Below are positions 27,355 through 35,809 of a stretch of DNA of 64,000 nt, piece after piece. The stretch's first letter is position 1. Every line of letters begins with the position of its first letter. Origin of the DNA: Klenkia marina (lineage in GTDB: Bacteria > Actinomycetota > Actinomycetes > Mycobacteriales > Geodermatophilaceae); the NCBI RefSeq assembly GCF_900101025.1, contig NZ_FMUH01000002.1:1-64000 (forward strand), given 5' to 3'. Both the position numbers and the translations under genes were made by a program. The notes beneath the pieces were generated by a model. The model was not told the DNA's origin. It worked only from the letters and a program-made list of their open reading frames with translations, and searched no databases.

Positions 27355-27798
27355 TCAGTCCGGCGGGGCCCATCGGCGGGCGGAGAGGTCGCCGATCATC
27401 CCGATGAGCTGGGCCCGCAGGGCCGGGAGGTCACCGGCCGCCTCGCCCAGCAGGGCCTCGGCGGCGTCGTCGGCCGCGGCCTCGGTCAGGGCTGTGCGTC
27501 CCTCCGGGGTGAGCGAGACCTCGACCCGGCGGCGGTCGGTGGTGGAGCGGGCCCGCCCGACGTGCCCGTGCCGCTCGAGCCGCTCGAGCACCCGGCTCAT
27601 CGTCTGGTCCTCGACCTGCATGGCCTGGGCGAGCTCGCGCTGCGACCGGGGCGCGCCCGACAGCAGGTGCAGGACGGCGAAGCTGGCGTGGTTGAGGTCC
27701 CAGCGCGCCAGGTGGGCGTCCCAGGCGTGCTCGGCGAGCCGGGCCGCGGTCGACAGCAGCCGGCCGGTGGCCCAGCCGGACATGTCGGGCTGCGACAC
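27355..27798 (-). CDS. MarR-family transcriptional regulator
   Basis: A 147-aa winged-helix regulator. The core SQRELAQAMQVEDQTMSRVLERLERHGHVGRARSTTDRRRVEVSLT (two adjacent blocks) contains the recognition helix and the DxRR wing. MarR dimers repress until a small toxic ligand binds. The GTG start has GGAGGAGT six bases upstream. It is divergent from an MMPL exporter, and two copies of a palindrome lie between them, so it very likely controls both its own gene and the exporter. Confidence 0.93.
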   Translation of the reverse strand: MSQPDMSGWATGRLLSTAARLAEHAWDAHLARWDLNHASFAVLHLLSGAPRSQRELAQAMQVEDQTMSRVLERLERHGHVGRARSTTDRRRVEVSLTPEGRTALTEAAADDAAEALLGEAAGDLPALRAQLIGMIGDLSARRWAPPD

Positions 27799-27816
27799 GC
27801 GGACTCCTCCCCCGTC

Positions 27817-27870
27817 GAATGGTCAGCACGCTGAACGTCATCTATCTTTCGCTCAGCCTGCTGACCATTC
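27817..27870. promoter_or_regulatory. symmetric double operator between marR and mmpL
   Basis: Two 16-bp near-palindromes, GGTCAGCACGCTGAAC (27821-27836) and GCTCAGCCTGCTGACC (27851-27866), share the half-site GGTCAGC and are centred 30 bp apart. The outer flanks form a perfect 12-bp inverted repeat, GAATGGTCAGCA (27817-27828) with TGCTGACCATTC (27859-27870). A TATCTT-like -10 for the exporter and GATAGA for the regulator lie between the sites, so bound MarR would cover both promoters. Confidence 0.8.
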
Positions 27871-27889
27871 TGCCCCCGGAGCGTCGACC

Positions 27890-30064
27890 GTGCCCGAGAC
27901 CACCCCCCGCCGCCGGCGCTGGCTCCTGCCCGCCGTGCTGCTGATCGCCTGGCTGGCGCTGTCCGGCGTCGCCGGCCCCTACAGCGGCAAGCTGTCGGAG
28001 GTCCAGTCCAACGACCAGAGCGAGTTCCTGCCCGGCTCCGCCGAGTCCCAGCGGGTCGCCGAGCTGTCGGCCGGGTTCAGCGACTCCGACGCCTTCCCGG
28101 CCTTCCTGCTCGTCGAGTCCGACAGCGCGCTGACCCCCGACCAGCTGGCCCGCTTCGGCGAGTTCGCGCAGTCGGTGCCCGGCATCGAGATCGCCCCCGG
28201 CCGCACCGTCGCCGACTACCTCGTGCCGGGCCCGATCCCGGTCGTCCCGAGCGAGGACGGCGAGGCCGCCCTCGCGCTGGTCTCCTTCGACGCCGGCGAG
28301 CTGTCGGCGCAGCTGCCCGACGGCGAGAGCCCGATCACCACCGCGGTGCAGCAGATCCGCGACGCCGTCCCCGACCTCTCCGGCGCCGACCTCTACGTCG
28401 CCGGGCCCGCGGCCACCACCGCCGACCTGGTCAGCGCGTTCGGCGGCATCGACGGCACGCTGCTGCTGGTGGCCGGGGTCGCCGTCCTGCTGATCCTGCT
28501 GGTGGTCTACCGCTCCCCGGTGCTGCCGTTCTTCGTGCTGCTCACCGCCGGCCTGGCGCTCACCACCGCCAGCCTGGTCGTCTACCTGCTGGCCGACGCC
28601 GGGGTCGTGGACCTCGACGGCCAGGGCCAGGGCATCCTGTCGATCCTCGTGGTGGGTGCCGCCACCGACTACTCGCTGCTGCTGGTCGCCCGCTACCGCG
28701 AGGAACTGCGCCGCCACGACGACCGCTTCGACGCCATGCGCACGGCCTGGCGGCAGACCCTCGAGCCGGTGCTGGCCAGCGCGGGGACCGTCGTCCTGGG
28801 CCTGCTGTGCCTGCTGCTGGCCGACATCGGCCCGACCCGCGGCCTCGGGCCGGTCGCTGCGGTGGGCATCGTCTCCGCGGTCCTCGCGGCCATGACCTTC
28901 CTGCCCGCCCTGCTCGTGCTCCCGGGTCGCACGTCCTCCGGCGAGCACGGCCGGTGGATGTTCTGGCCGAGCGTGCCGCACGTGGGTTCGGTCGGCCCGG
29001 AGTCGACCGGGGTGTGGGCGAAGGTGGCCTCGCTGGTCGGCCGGCGCACCGTGGCCGTCGGCGTGCTCAGCGCGCTGTTCCTGCTGGTGCTGGCCGCGTT
29101 CGCGCCGACCCTGCCCAGCGACGGCGTCTCGCAGAGCGACACCTTCCGCGACCGTGTCGAGTCCGTCGTCGGCGGCGAGGCGCTGGCCCGGCACTTCCCG
29201 GCCGGGTCCGGCTCCCCCACCCTGGTCGTGGCCCCCGAGGCCGACCTCGACGCGGTCACCACGGCCGTGGAGGGCGCCGACGGCGTCTCCCGCGTGGTGC
29301 CGACCCTCGACGACGCCGGCCAGCCGCGGGTGTCCGACGGGTCGGTGCAGCTGCAGGTCACCCTCGACGACCCGGCGGACTCCCCCGCCGCCGAGGACGC
29401 CGTCGCCGCGCTGCGCACCGACCTCGACGCCGTCTCGCCGGACGCACTGGTCGGCGGGACGACGGCGCAGGCGCTGGACGTCAAGGAGATCTCCACCGCC
29501 GACCGGGACCGGATCATCCCGGCGATCCTGCTGGTGGTCTTCCTGGTGCTGGCCGTGCTGCTGCGCTCGCTGGTCGCGCCGCTGGTGCTGCTGCTGTGCA
29601 ACGTGCTCTCGTTCGCCGCCACGCTGGGCGCCGCGGCACTGGTCTTCGACCACGTGCTCGACCTGCCCGGCGGCGACCCGACCGTGCCGCTGTACGCCTT
29701 CGTGTTCCTGGTGGCGCTGGGGATCGACTACTCGATCTTCCTCATGACCCGGGTGCGCGAGGAGTCGGTGCGCAGGAGCACCCGCCGCGGCGTGCTCACG
29801 GGGCTCTCGGTGACCGGCGGGGTGATCACCAGCGCGGGCATCGTGCTGGCCGCCACCTTCGCCGCGCTGGGCGTGCTGCCGATCCTCTTCCTGCTGCAGA
29901 TCGCGTTCCTGGTGGCGTTCGGCGTCCTGCTGGACACCTTCGTCGTGCGGTCGTTGCTGGTGCCGGCCGTCGTCCTGTGGCTGGGTCGGCGCACCTGGTG
30001 GCCCGGGGACCTCGCGAAGGCCGAACCCGCCGACGGAGCCGAGCCCGAGCCCGCTCGGGTCTGA
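27890..30064 (+). CDS. MMPL/RND-family membrane exporter
   Basis: A 724-aa membrane protein with two repeats, each of one helix, a large outer loop and five helices. The first loop runs from about residue 38 to 190. The proton-relay helix motifs are GAATDYSLLLVARYREEL and, in the second half, ALGIDYSIFLMTRVREE, with the Asp-Tyr pairs expected of MMPL proteins. Relatives export lipids, antibiotics or other hydrophobic compounds. The GTG start follows CGGAG. Repression by the divergent MarR protein is likely. It ends back-to-back with the response-regulator gene (stops 30062-30064 and 30065-30067). Confidence 0.92.
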   Translation: MPETTPRRRRWLLPAVLLIAWLALSGVAGPYSGKLSEVQSNDQSEFLPGSAESQRVAELSAGFSDSDAFPAFLLVESDSALTPDQLARFGEFAQSVPGIEIAPGRTVADYLVPGPIPVVPSEDGEAALALVSFDAGELSAQLPDGESPITTAVQQIRDAVPDLSGADLYVAGPAATTADLVSAFGGIDGTLLLVAGVAVLLILLVVYRSPVLPFFVLLTAGLALTTASLVVYLLADAGVVDLDGQGQGILSILVVGAATDYSLLLVARYREELRRHDDRFDAMRTAWRQTLEPVLASAGTVVLGLLCLLLADIGPTRGLGPVAAVGIVSAVLAAMTFLPALLVLPGRTSSGEHGRWMFWPSVPHVGSVGPESTGVWAKVASLVGRRTVAVGVLSALFLLVLAAFAPTLPSDGVSQSDTFRDRVESVVGGEALARHFPAGSGSPTLVVAPEADLDAVTTAVEGADGVSRVVPTLDDAGQPRVSDGSVQLQVTLDDPADSPAAEDAVAALRTDLDAVSPDALVGGTTAQALDVKEISTADRDRIIPAILLVVFLVLAVLLRSLVAPLVLLLCNVLSFAATLGAAALVFDHVLDLPGGDPTVPLYAFVFLVALGIDYSIFLMTRVREESVRRSTRRGVLTGLSVTGGVITSAGIVLAATFAALGVLPILFLLQIAFLVAFGVLLDTFVVRSLLVPAVVLWLGRRTWWPGDLAKAEPADGAEPEPARV

Positions 30065-30742
30065 TCAGGCCTGCCAGCGGTACTCGAGCTCGGGTCGCCC
30101 GGCACCCCCGTAGCGGGGCTGCCGGGCGACCAGGCCGGTGTCGGCCAGGTGCTCGAGGTAGCGGCGTGCGGTGATCCGCGAGGCACCGATGGCCTCGCCG
30201 GCCTCGGCCGCGCTCACCCCGTCGCGGGCCCGCACCACCGCGACCACGGCGTCGAGGGTCTCGCGGCCCATGCCCTTGGGCAGCGGGGCGGGCCGGCTGG
30301 GGCGCAGGTTCTCCAGCGCCCGGTCGACGGCGTCCTGGCCGGCGACGTCGCCCTCGCCGCGCAGCTCGGCCCGGTGCGCGGCGTAGGCGACCAGCCGGTC
30401 GCGCAGGGCGGCCCCGGTGAACGGCTTGAGCAGGTAGCCGACCACGCCGTGCGCGGCGGCGGCGCGCACGGTGGCCAGCTCGCGGGCGGAGGTCACGGCC
30501 AGGACGTCGACGTCGCGGCCGGCGGCCCGCAGCCGGCGCAGCAGCTCGGTGCCGTGGGTGTCGGGCAGGTTCATGTCCAGCAGCACCAGGTCGACCTCGT
30601 GCGCGGCGAGCGCCTCCCACGCCGCACGCCCCGTGCCGGCCACCGCGATGCACGTGAAACCTGCGGTGCGGTCGACGTGCGCGCGGTGCGCCTCGCCGGC
30701 GACCTCCTCGTCCTCGACGACGAGGACCCGCAGGTCGGTCAC
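30065..30742 (-). CDS. CitB/DcuR-type response regulator
   Basis: A 225-aa regulator. The receiver has the acidic pocket VVEDEEVAGE, the phospho-acceptor Asp in LVLLDMNLPDTHG and the Lys in GYLLKPFTG. The C-terminal winged-helix part (about 150-225) contains VSAAEAGEAIGASRITARRYLEHLADTG. This receiver-linker-HTH form is the partner of CitA/DcuS kinases. GTG start overlaps the kinase stop. The likely target is the divergent dctA promoter. Confidence 0.92.
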   Translation of the reverse strand: MTDLRVLVVEDEEVAGEAHRAHVDRTAGFTCIAVAGTGRAAWEALAAHEVDLVLLDMNLPDTHGTELLRRLRAAGRDVDVLAVTSARELATVRAAAAHGVVGYLLKPFTGAALRDRLVAYAAHRAELRGEGDVAGQDAVDRALENLRPSRPAPLPKGMGRETLDAVVAVVRARDGVSAAEAGEAIGASRITARRYLEHLADTGLVARQPRYGGAGRPELEYRWQA

Positions 30743-32343
30743 CGGGTCACCGCGGTGCGCACGGGCAGGGAGACGGAGAACTCGGCACCCGGTCCGGGCC
30801 GCACCGAGACGGTGCCGCCGTTGCGCGCGACGGCCTGGGCGACCAGGGCGAGCCCCAGGCCCTGGCCGGTGGCCTTGGTGGTCCAGCCGCGGCGGAACAC
30901 CTGCTCGGGGTCGTCGACGCCGGGGCCGGTGTCCTCGACCCGCAGCTCGAGCCGGCCGTCGGCCTGCCACAGCGACAACTGCACCTCCCGCGGCGGGTCG
31001 CCGGCCAGCGCGGCGTCGATGGCGTTGTCGAGCAGGTTGCCCACGATGGTGACCAGGTCGCCGCCGGGGATGCCGGTGGCGCCGACCGAGGTGGCCGGGT
31101 CGATCTCCAGCGTCACGCCGCGCTCGTTCGCCGTGGCGGCCTTGCCCAGCAGCAGGGCGGCCAGCACGGGCTCCTCCACCGCCTCGACCACCCGGTCGGT
31201 GAGCCGCTGCGCCACGGCGAGCTCGGCGGTGGCGAACTCGACCGCCTCCTGCGCGCGGCCGAGCTCGACCAGCGACACCGTGGTGTGCAGCCGGTTGGCC
31301 GCCTCGTGCGCCTGCGAGCGCAACGACTCGGCGAAGGCCCGCACGCTGTCCAGCTCGCCGGTGAGCGCCTGCAGGTCGGTGTGGTCGCGCAGGGTCACCA
31401 CGGCGCCGACCGACCGGCCCTTCGGCGTGGCCGGCGCCTGGTTGACCACCAGCACCCGGCCGCCGCTGACGTGCACCTCGTCGACGGCCAGCCGCTGCTG
31501 GGTCAGGGTGGCGGCCAGCTCGGGGCTGAGGCCGAGCTCGGTGACGTGCTTGCCGGTGACGTCGCCGTCCAGGTCGAGCAGCCGGCGGGCCTCGTCGTTG
31601 ACCAGTTGCACGGTGCGGTCGCCGTCCAGCAGCAGGAGGCCCTCGCGGACGGCGTGCAGGACGGCGTCGTAGTACTCGAGCATGCGGGCCAGGGGGGCCG
31701 CGCCCAGGCCGTGGGTCTGCCGGCGCAGCCGCCGGCTGACCAGCCAGCTGCCCAGGGCGCCGACGGCGAGCACCGCGGTGGCCACGCCGAGCACGCCGGG
31801 CAGTGCGGCGGTGACGTCGTCCCCGATGGCCGAGACGGTGATGCCGACGCTGACGAGGGCGACGACGTCGGTGGTGCTGCCGGTGGCGAAGATCGGCGCC
31901 ACCGCGCGCACCGACGGCCCGAGGGTGCCGGTGTAGGTCTCGGTGAACGTCTCGCCGACCAGTGCGCGGTCGATCGTGCCCCGGAACGGTCGGCCGATCT
32001 GGTCGGGGTCGGGGTGGGTGAACCGGGTGCGGTCGGGGGCCATGACGGTGATGAAGGACGTCGCGGTGTCCGCACGCACCTGCTCGACGTAGGGCTGCAG
32101 CTCAGCCGTCGGGTCGGGGCCCACCACGGCGGCGCGCACCAGCGGGGAGTCGGCGATGGTCTCGGCGATGCTGCGGGCCTGGTTGGCGGCGCGGTCCTCG
32201 ACGGCGGCCCGGGCGTCGGCCACGGCGAACCACCCGAGCGCGACGACGACGACCAGCAGCACGAGGGCCTGCAGGCCCAGCAGCTGGCGGGCCAGGCTGC
32301 CGCGCTCGCGGCGGCTGCGGGCCAGCACGGCAGGGATGCGCAC
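30739..32343 (-). CDS. CitA/DcuS-type sensor histidine kinase
   Basis: A 534-aa membrane kinase. TM1 is at about 18-38 (LLGLQALVLLVVVVALGWFA). An extracytoplasmic PAS-type sensor (about 40-160) contains FTHPDPDQIGRPFRG, typical of citrate/C4-dicarboxylate sensors. TM2 is at about 165-190. A cytoplasmic PAS, the phospho-acceptor His in RSQAHEAANRLHTTVSL and the ATPase motifs NLLDNAIDAA, VEDTGPGVD and GQGLGLALV follow. GTG start at 32343 (CACACT six bases upstream); 32358 is an in-frame alternative. It is divergent from dctA. Confidence 0.93.
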   Translation of the reverse strand: MRIPAVLARSRRERGSLARQLLGLQALVLLVVVVALGWFAVADARAAVEDRAANQARSIAETIADSPLVRAAVVGPDPTAELQPYVEQVRADTATSFITVMAPDRTRFTHPDPDQIGRPFRGTIDRALVGETFTETYTGTLGPSVRAVAPIFATGSTTDVVALVSVGITVSAIGDDVTAALPGVLGVATAVLAVGALGSWLVSRRLRRQTHGLGAAPLARMLEYYDAVLHAVREGLLLLDGDRTVQLVNDEARRLLDLDGDVTGKHVTELGLSPELAATLTQQRLAVDEVHVSGGRVLVVNQAPATPKGRSVGAVVTLRDHTDLQALTGELDSVRAFAESLRSQAHEAANRLHTTVSLVELGRAQEAVEFATAELAVAQRLTDRVVEAVEEPVLAALLLGKAATANERGVTLEIDPATSVGATGIPGGDLVTIVGNLLDNAIDAALAGDPPREVQLSLWQADGRLELRVEDTGPGVDDPEQVFRRGWTTKATGQGLGLALVAQAVARNGGTVSVRPGPGAEFSVSLPVRTAVTR

Positions 32344-32373
32344 GACCGAAGTGTGCACGCAATGAACGCAAGG

Positions 32374-32387
32374 GTGACCAGGGTCAC
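32374..32387. promoter_or_regulatory. palindromic operator candidate between the kinase and dctA
   Basis: GTGACC-AG-GGTCAC is a perfect 6+2+6 palindrome in the 121-bp divergent gap, 31 bp upstream of the kinase start. A direct repeat ACGCAA (32357 and 32366) lies beside it. Either could be the binding site of the CitB-type regulator. Confidence 0.5.
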
Positions 32388-32464
32388 GCGGTCGGCGACG
32401 GTGATGACGTCGCCACCACGGCGGCCCGGAGCGCCCCGCTCCGCCGGACTCCACAGGAGCAGTC

Positions 32465-33871
32465 ATGGCATCGACCACCCCCGCCGGCGACGCGCCGGTG
32501 CTGGCGAAGAAGAAGCGCGACAAGACCCACTGGCTCTACATCGCGGTGATCATCGCCGTGGTCGCGGGGATCGTGGTCGGACTGGTCGCCCCGGACTTCG
32601 GCAAGGAGCTGAAGTGGCTGGGCACCCTGTTCGTCAACCTGATCAAGATGATCATCGCGCCGGTCATCTTCTGCACGATCGTGCTGGGCATCGGGGCCAT
32701 CCGGAAGGCCGCGCAGGTCGGCCGGATCGGCGGTCTGGCGCTGGGCTACTTCATCGCGATGTCGACGGTGGCGCTGTTCATCGGCCTGCTGGTCGGGAAC
32801 ATCCTGCACCCCGGTGACGGCCTGCAGCTGACCGACGAGGTGCGCGGCGCCGGCGCCGACCTGCTCAGCGAATCCACCGAGGGCGCCCCGGAGGGCACCA
32901 CCGGGTTCCTGCTCTCGCTCATCCCCACCACCCTCGTCTCCGCACTGACCAGCGGTTCGGTGCTGCAGGCGCTGCTCGTCGCGCTGCTGGTCGGGTTCGC
33001 GCTGCAGGCCATGGGCCGGGCCGGCGCCCCGATCCTCACCGGCATCGGTCACCTGCAGAAGCTGGTCTTCCGCATCCTGGCGATGATCATGTGGGTGGCG
33101 CCCATCGGTGCCTTCGGCGCCATCGCCGCCGTGGTCGGGGCCACCGGCGTCAAGGCCCTGACCAGCCTCGGCATCCTGATGCTCGGCTTCTACCTGACCT
33201 GCGCCGTCTTCGTCTTCCTGTTCCTCGGCACGATCCTGCGGGCCGTCGTCGGCATCAACGTCTTCTCGTTCCTGAAGTACCTGGGCCGCGAGTACCTGCT
33301 GATCGTGTCGTCGTCGTCCTCGGAGACCGCGCTCCCCCGCCTGATCGCCAAGATGGAGCACATCGGCGTCAGCAAGCCGGTGGCCGGCATCGTCGTGCCG
33401 ACCGGGTACTCCTTCAACCTCGACGGCACCGCGATCTACCTGACGATGGCCTCGCTGTTCATCGCCGAGGCGCTGGGCGACCCGCTGAGCGTCGGCGAGC
33501 AGATCGGCCTGCTGGTCTTCATGATCGTCGCCTCGAAGGGTGCGGCCGGGGTTTCCGGTGCCGGTCTGGCCACGCTGGCCGGCGGTCTGCAGAGCCACCG
33601 CCCCGAGCTGCTGGACGGCGTCGGCCTCATCGTCGGCATCGACCGCTTCATGAGCGAGGCCCGCGCGGTCACCAACTTCTCGGGCAACGCGATCGCCACG
33701 ATGCTGGTGGCCACGTGGACCAAGGAGCTCGACCGCGAGCAGATGAAGGCCGTGCTGGCCGGCGAGCGGCCCTTCGACGAGACCACGATGCTCGACGACG
33801 GCCACGCCGCCCCGGACGTCGAGGACGCCGGCGACCAGCGCCGCGAGTTCGCCGGGGCAGCCACCCGCTGA
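32465..33871 (+). CDS. dctA: C4-dicarboxylate:cation symporter
   Basis: A 468-aa member of the DAACS family, importing succinate, fumarate and malate with protons or sodium. It shows the serine-rich reentrant loop IVSSSSSETALPRLIAKME, the Asn/Asp motif TGYSFNLDGTAIYLTMA and FMSEARAVTNFSGNAIAT near the end. The ATG follows ACAGGAG. The gene is divergent from a CitAB-type two-component pair, the standard arrangement for substrate-induced dicarboxylate uptake. The last 40 residues are acidic and variable. Confidence 0.96.
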   Translation: MASTTPAGDAPVLAKKKRDKTHWLYIAVIIAVVAGIVVGLVAPDFGKELKWLGTLFVNLIKMIIAPVIFCTIVLGIGAIRKAAQVGRIGGLALGYFIAMSTVALFIGLLVGNILHPGDGLQLTDEVRGAGADLLSESTEGAPEGTTGFLLSLIPTTLVSALTSGSVLQALLVALLVGFALQAMGRAGAPILTGIGHLQKLVFRILAMIMWVAPIGAFGAIAAVVGATGVKALTSLGILMLGFYLTCAVFVFLFLGTILRAVVGINVFSFLKYLGREYLLIVSSSSSETALPRLIAKMEHIGVSKPVAGIVVPTGYSFNLDGTAIYLTMASLFIAEALGDPLSVGEQIGLLVFMIVASKGAAGVSGAGLATLAGGLQSHRPELLDGVGLIVGIDRFMSEARAVTNFSGNAIATMLVATWTKELDREQMKAVLAGERPFDETTMLDDGHAAPDVEDAGDQRREFAGAATR

Positions 33872-33886
33872 CCCCGCCCGGGACGC

Positions 33887-33923
33887 CGACGCCCGCACCT
33901 CCCCCGCGGAGGTGCGGGCGTCG
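33887..33923. terminator. bidirectional terminator between dctA and zip
   Basis: 16-bp perfect arms (33887-33902 and 33908-33923; core GACGCCCGCACCTCC) with a 5-base loop between convergent stops at 33871 and 33936. One of the two strongest hairpins in the window. Confidence 0.85.
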
Positions 33924-33935
33924 TGCTGTGCGGGC

Positions 33936-34685
33936 TCAGGCGAACTCGACGGCGAAGGCGACCAGGAACCCGAGGGCCGTGATCAGGCCGGTCCACGTGC
34001 TGGTGCGCTCGAAGGCCTCCGGGATCATCGTGTCGGCGATCATGGTCAGGATGGCCCCGGCCGCCACCGCGGTGATGACCGCGATGGCCTCGGGCGGGGC
34101 GCTGCCGAGGGCGACGTAGCCGACCAGCGCGGACAGCCCCGACAGCACGGCGATGCCGCCCCAGACGCCGAAGACGTACCGTGCCGACCGGCCGTTGCGC
34201 TTCATGCCGGCGGCGCTGGACAGGCCCTCGGGCACGTTGGAGATGAACACGGCAGCCAGCACGGGCAGGCTCACCGCTCCCCCGCCGAGCAGCCCGACCC
34301 CCAGGACGACGGACTCGGGGACGCCGTCGAGCAGCGCACCCACGGCGATGGCTGCGCCGCTGCCCTGCTGCTCCCCCTCGGAGGGCTGCTGGTCACCCGA
34401 CCGTTTGCGGTGCCGTGCCCCGCGCCGGGCAAGCAGGGCGCTGGCCCCCAGGTAGACGAGGGCACCGCCGAGGAAGCCGGCGGCGGTGGGCAGCAGTCCC
34501 CCGGTCGCGACGGCCTCCTCCATCAGGTCGAAGGCGACGGCGGAGATGAGCACGCCCGAGCCGAACGCCATCACCGCGGCGACGACGACCTGCGGCACCT
34601 TCGCGAACCAGGCCACCAGTGCGCCGAGCACGAGTGCCCCGCCGCCCAGCAACCCCCACAGCCCTGCTTCCACCCACGTCGGCAC
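33936..34685 (-). CDS. ZIP-family metal transporter
   Basis: A 249-aa membrane protein with eight hydrophobic helices and a hydrophilic loop after helix 3 (RRGARHRKRSGDQQPSEGEQ). The metal-site helices contain GALLDGVPESVVLG and AVFISNVPEGLSSAAGM, the Asn-x-Pro-Glu-Gly pattern of ZIP proteins. The first site has Asp where many have His, so metal preference is uncertain; zinc or iron uptake is likely. GTG start with a GAAGGGGGA upstream. It stands alone. Confidence 0.85.
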   Translation of the reverse strand: MPTWVEAGLWGLLGGGALVLGALVAWFAKVPQVVVAAVMAFGSGVLISAVAFDLMEEAVATGGLLPTAAGFLGGALVYLGASALLARRGARHRKRSGDQQPSEGEQQGSGAAIAVGALLDGVPESVVLGVGLLGGGAVSLPVLAAVFISNVPEGLSSAAGMKRNGRSARYVFGVWGGIAVLSGLSALVGYVALGSAPPEAIAVITAVAAGAILTMIADTMIPEAFERTSTWTGLITALGFLVAFAVEFA

Positions 34686-34737
34686 CGCCGTCCCCCTTCG
34701 CGTCGAGCCCGGGCGGGGTGCCCCGTGGTTGCGCCGC

Positions 34738-35214
34738 TCAACCGGTGAGCAGGTCCAGGCGTTTGGTGATGGCCGTGACCCGGTTGCGCGGCCCGACGAT
34801 GCTGACCGCGCGGCAGGCCAGGTGCTCGGCCGTCGTGCCGGCCAGCTCGGCGAGGTACTCGTCGTACACGCGGTGCGTCTGGGCAGCCCGCGGCATGTCC
34901 ACGACCAGCACGCCGGCGGACTCGACCGCCTTCGCCCGGACGGCGGCCAGCTGCTCGGCCGATGCGGTGAGCACCGAGCAGCCGGCCCACGGCAGGCCGG
35001 GGTGGTGGGCGCCGTCGGCGTCGGGTCCACCGTGGGCGAGCAGGTGGTCGACGGCGGCGCCGGTGGCGGCCGCGGTGCAGGCGACGGCGTTGACCATCTC
35101 CCCGGTCGGGACGGCGTCGTCGACGACCACGACCCACTTGAGCCGGGCGTTGCGGGTGGGCTCGGCCGTGACGACCTCGTCAGGGGTGAAACCGGGCACG
35201 TCGTTCGTCTTCAT
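34738..35214 (-). CDS. DUF2000-family protein
   Basis: A 158-aa cytoplasmic protein of the DUF2000 family, whose fold resembles peptidyl-tRNA hydrolase II. The opening KWVVVVDDAVPTGEMVNAVACTAAATGA and the later VLVVDMPRAAQTHRVYDEYLAEL are typical. Its reaction is not known. The ATG at 35214 has TACCGT six bases upstream. It is divergent from an Lrp-type regulator with a perfect palindrome between them. DUF2000 genes often sit beside Lrp/AsnC genes, which suggests a role in amino-acid metabolism. Confidence 0.85.
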   Translation of the reverse strand: MKTNDVPGFTPDEVVTAEPTRNARLKWVVVVDDAVPTGEMVNAVACTAAATGAAVDHLLAHGGPDADGAHHPGLPWAGCSVLTASAEQLAAVRAKAVESAGVLVVDMPRAAQTHRVYDEYLAELAGTTAEHLACRAVSIVGPRNRVTAITKRLDLLTG

Positions 35215-35220
35215 GCGCTG

Positions 35221-35226
35221 ACGGTA
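35221..35226 (-). promoter_or_regulatory. leaderless -10 element for the DUF2000 gene
   Basis: TACCGT on the minus strand, six bases before the ATG at 35214. Confidence 0.5.
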
Positions 35227-35254
35227 TTCAGATCGACGGCGGCGATGGTTCGAC

Positions 35255-35271
35255 GCCGAACGTCGTTCGGC
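35255..35271. promoter_or_regulatory. Lrp-type operator palindrome
   Basis: GCCGAAC-GTC-GTTCGGC, a perfect 7+3+7 inverted repeat in the 78-bp gap between the divergent DUF2000 and Lrp genes. It is upstream of both -10 elements and is the obvious site for the adjacent regulator. Confidence 0.7.
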
Positions 35272-35292
35272 AGGACCGGTCATGCTGGGCCG

Positions 35293-35754
35293 GTGGACGA
35301 ACTCGATGCGGCAATCCTGCGGTCGCTCCAGTCGGATGCCCGGCGCAGCAACCGCGACGTGGCGGCAGAGGTGGGGGTGGCGCCGTCGACGGCGCTCGAG
35401 CGCACCCGGTTGCTGCGCGACCGCGGCGTGATCCGCGGCGCGACCCTGGACGTCGACCTCGCGGCGGTGGGCCGTCCGGTGCAGGCGCTGATCGCGATCC
35501 GGGTGCGGCCGCCGTCGCGCCGCGCGATCGAGGCGTTCCGGGACTGGGTGCAGGGGCTGCCCGAGACGATCGGCCTGTTCGTGGTGTCGGGCGCCGAGGA
35601 CTTCCTGGTGCACGTCGCGGTCGCCGACAACGAGGCGCTGTACGCCTTCGTCATCGACCGGCTGACCCAGCGTCCGGAGGTCGCCGACGTGCGCACGAGC
35701 GTCGTCTACGAGCACCTGCGCCGCCCACCCCGCATCGAGGCCGGCGACCACTGA
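35293..35754 (+). CDS. Lrp/AsnC-family transcriptional regulator
   Basis: A 153-aa regulator. The N-terminal HTH is plain: LDAAILRSLQSDARRSNRDVAAEVGVAPSTALERTRLLRDRGVIRG (two adjacent stretches). The C-terminal RAM domain follows (ALIAIRVRPPSRRAIEAF, GLFVVSGAEDFLVHVAVAD) and would bind an amino acid. The GTG start has CATGCT six bases upstream. It probably controls the divergent DUF2000 gene and itself. Confidence 0.93.
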   Translation: MDELDAAILRSLQSDARRSNRDVAAEVGVAPSTALERTRLLRDRGVIRGATLDVDLAAVGRPVQALIAIRVRPPSRRAIEAFRDWVQGLPETIGLFVVSGAEDFLVHVAVADNEALYAFVIDRLTQRPEVADVRTSVVYEHLRRPPRIEAGDH

Positions 35755-35809
35755 TCCCGGACGGCATCCCCCGTGTCAGCACGACCCGGGAGCACGTTCC
35801 ACGGCACCT

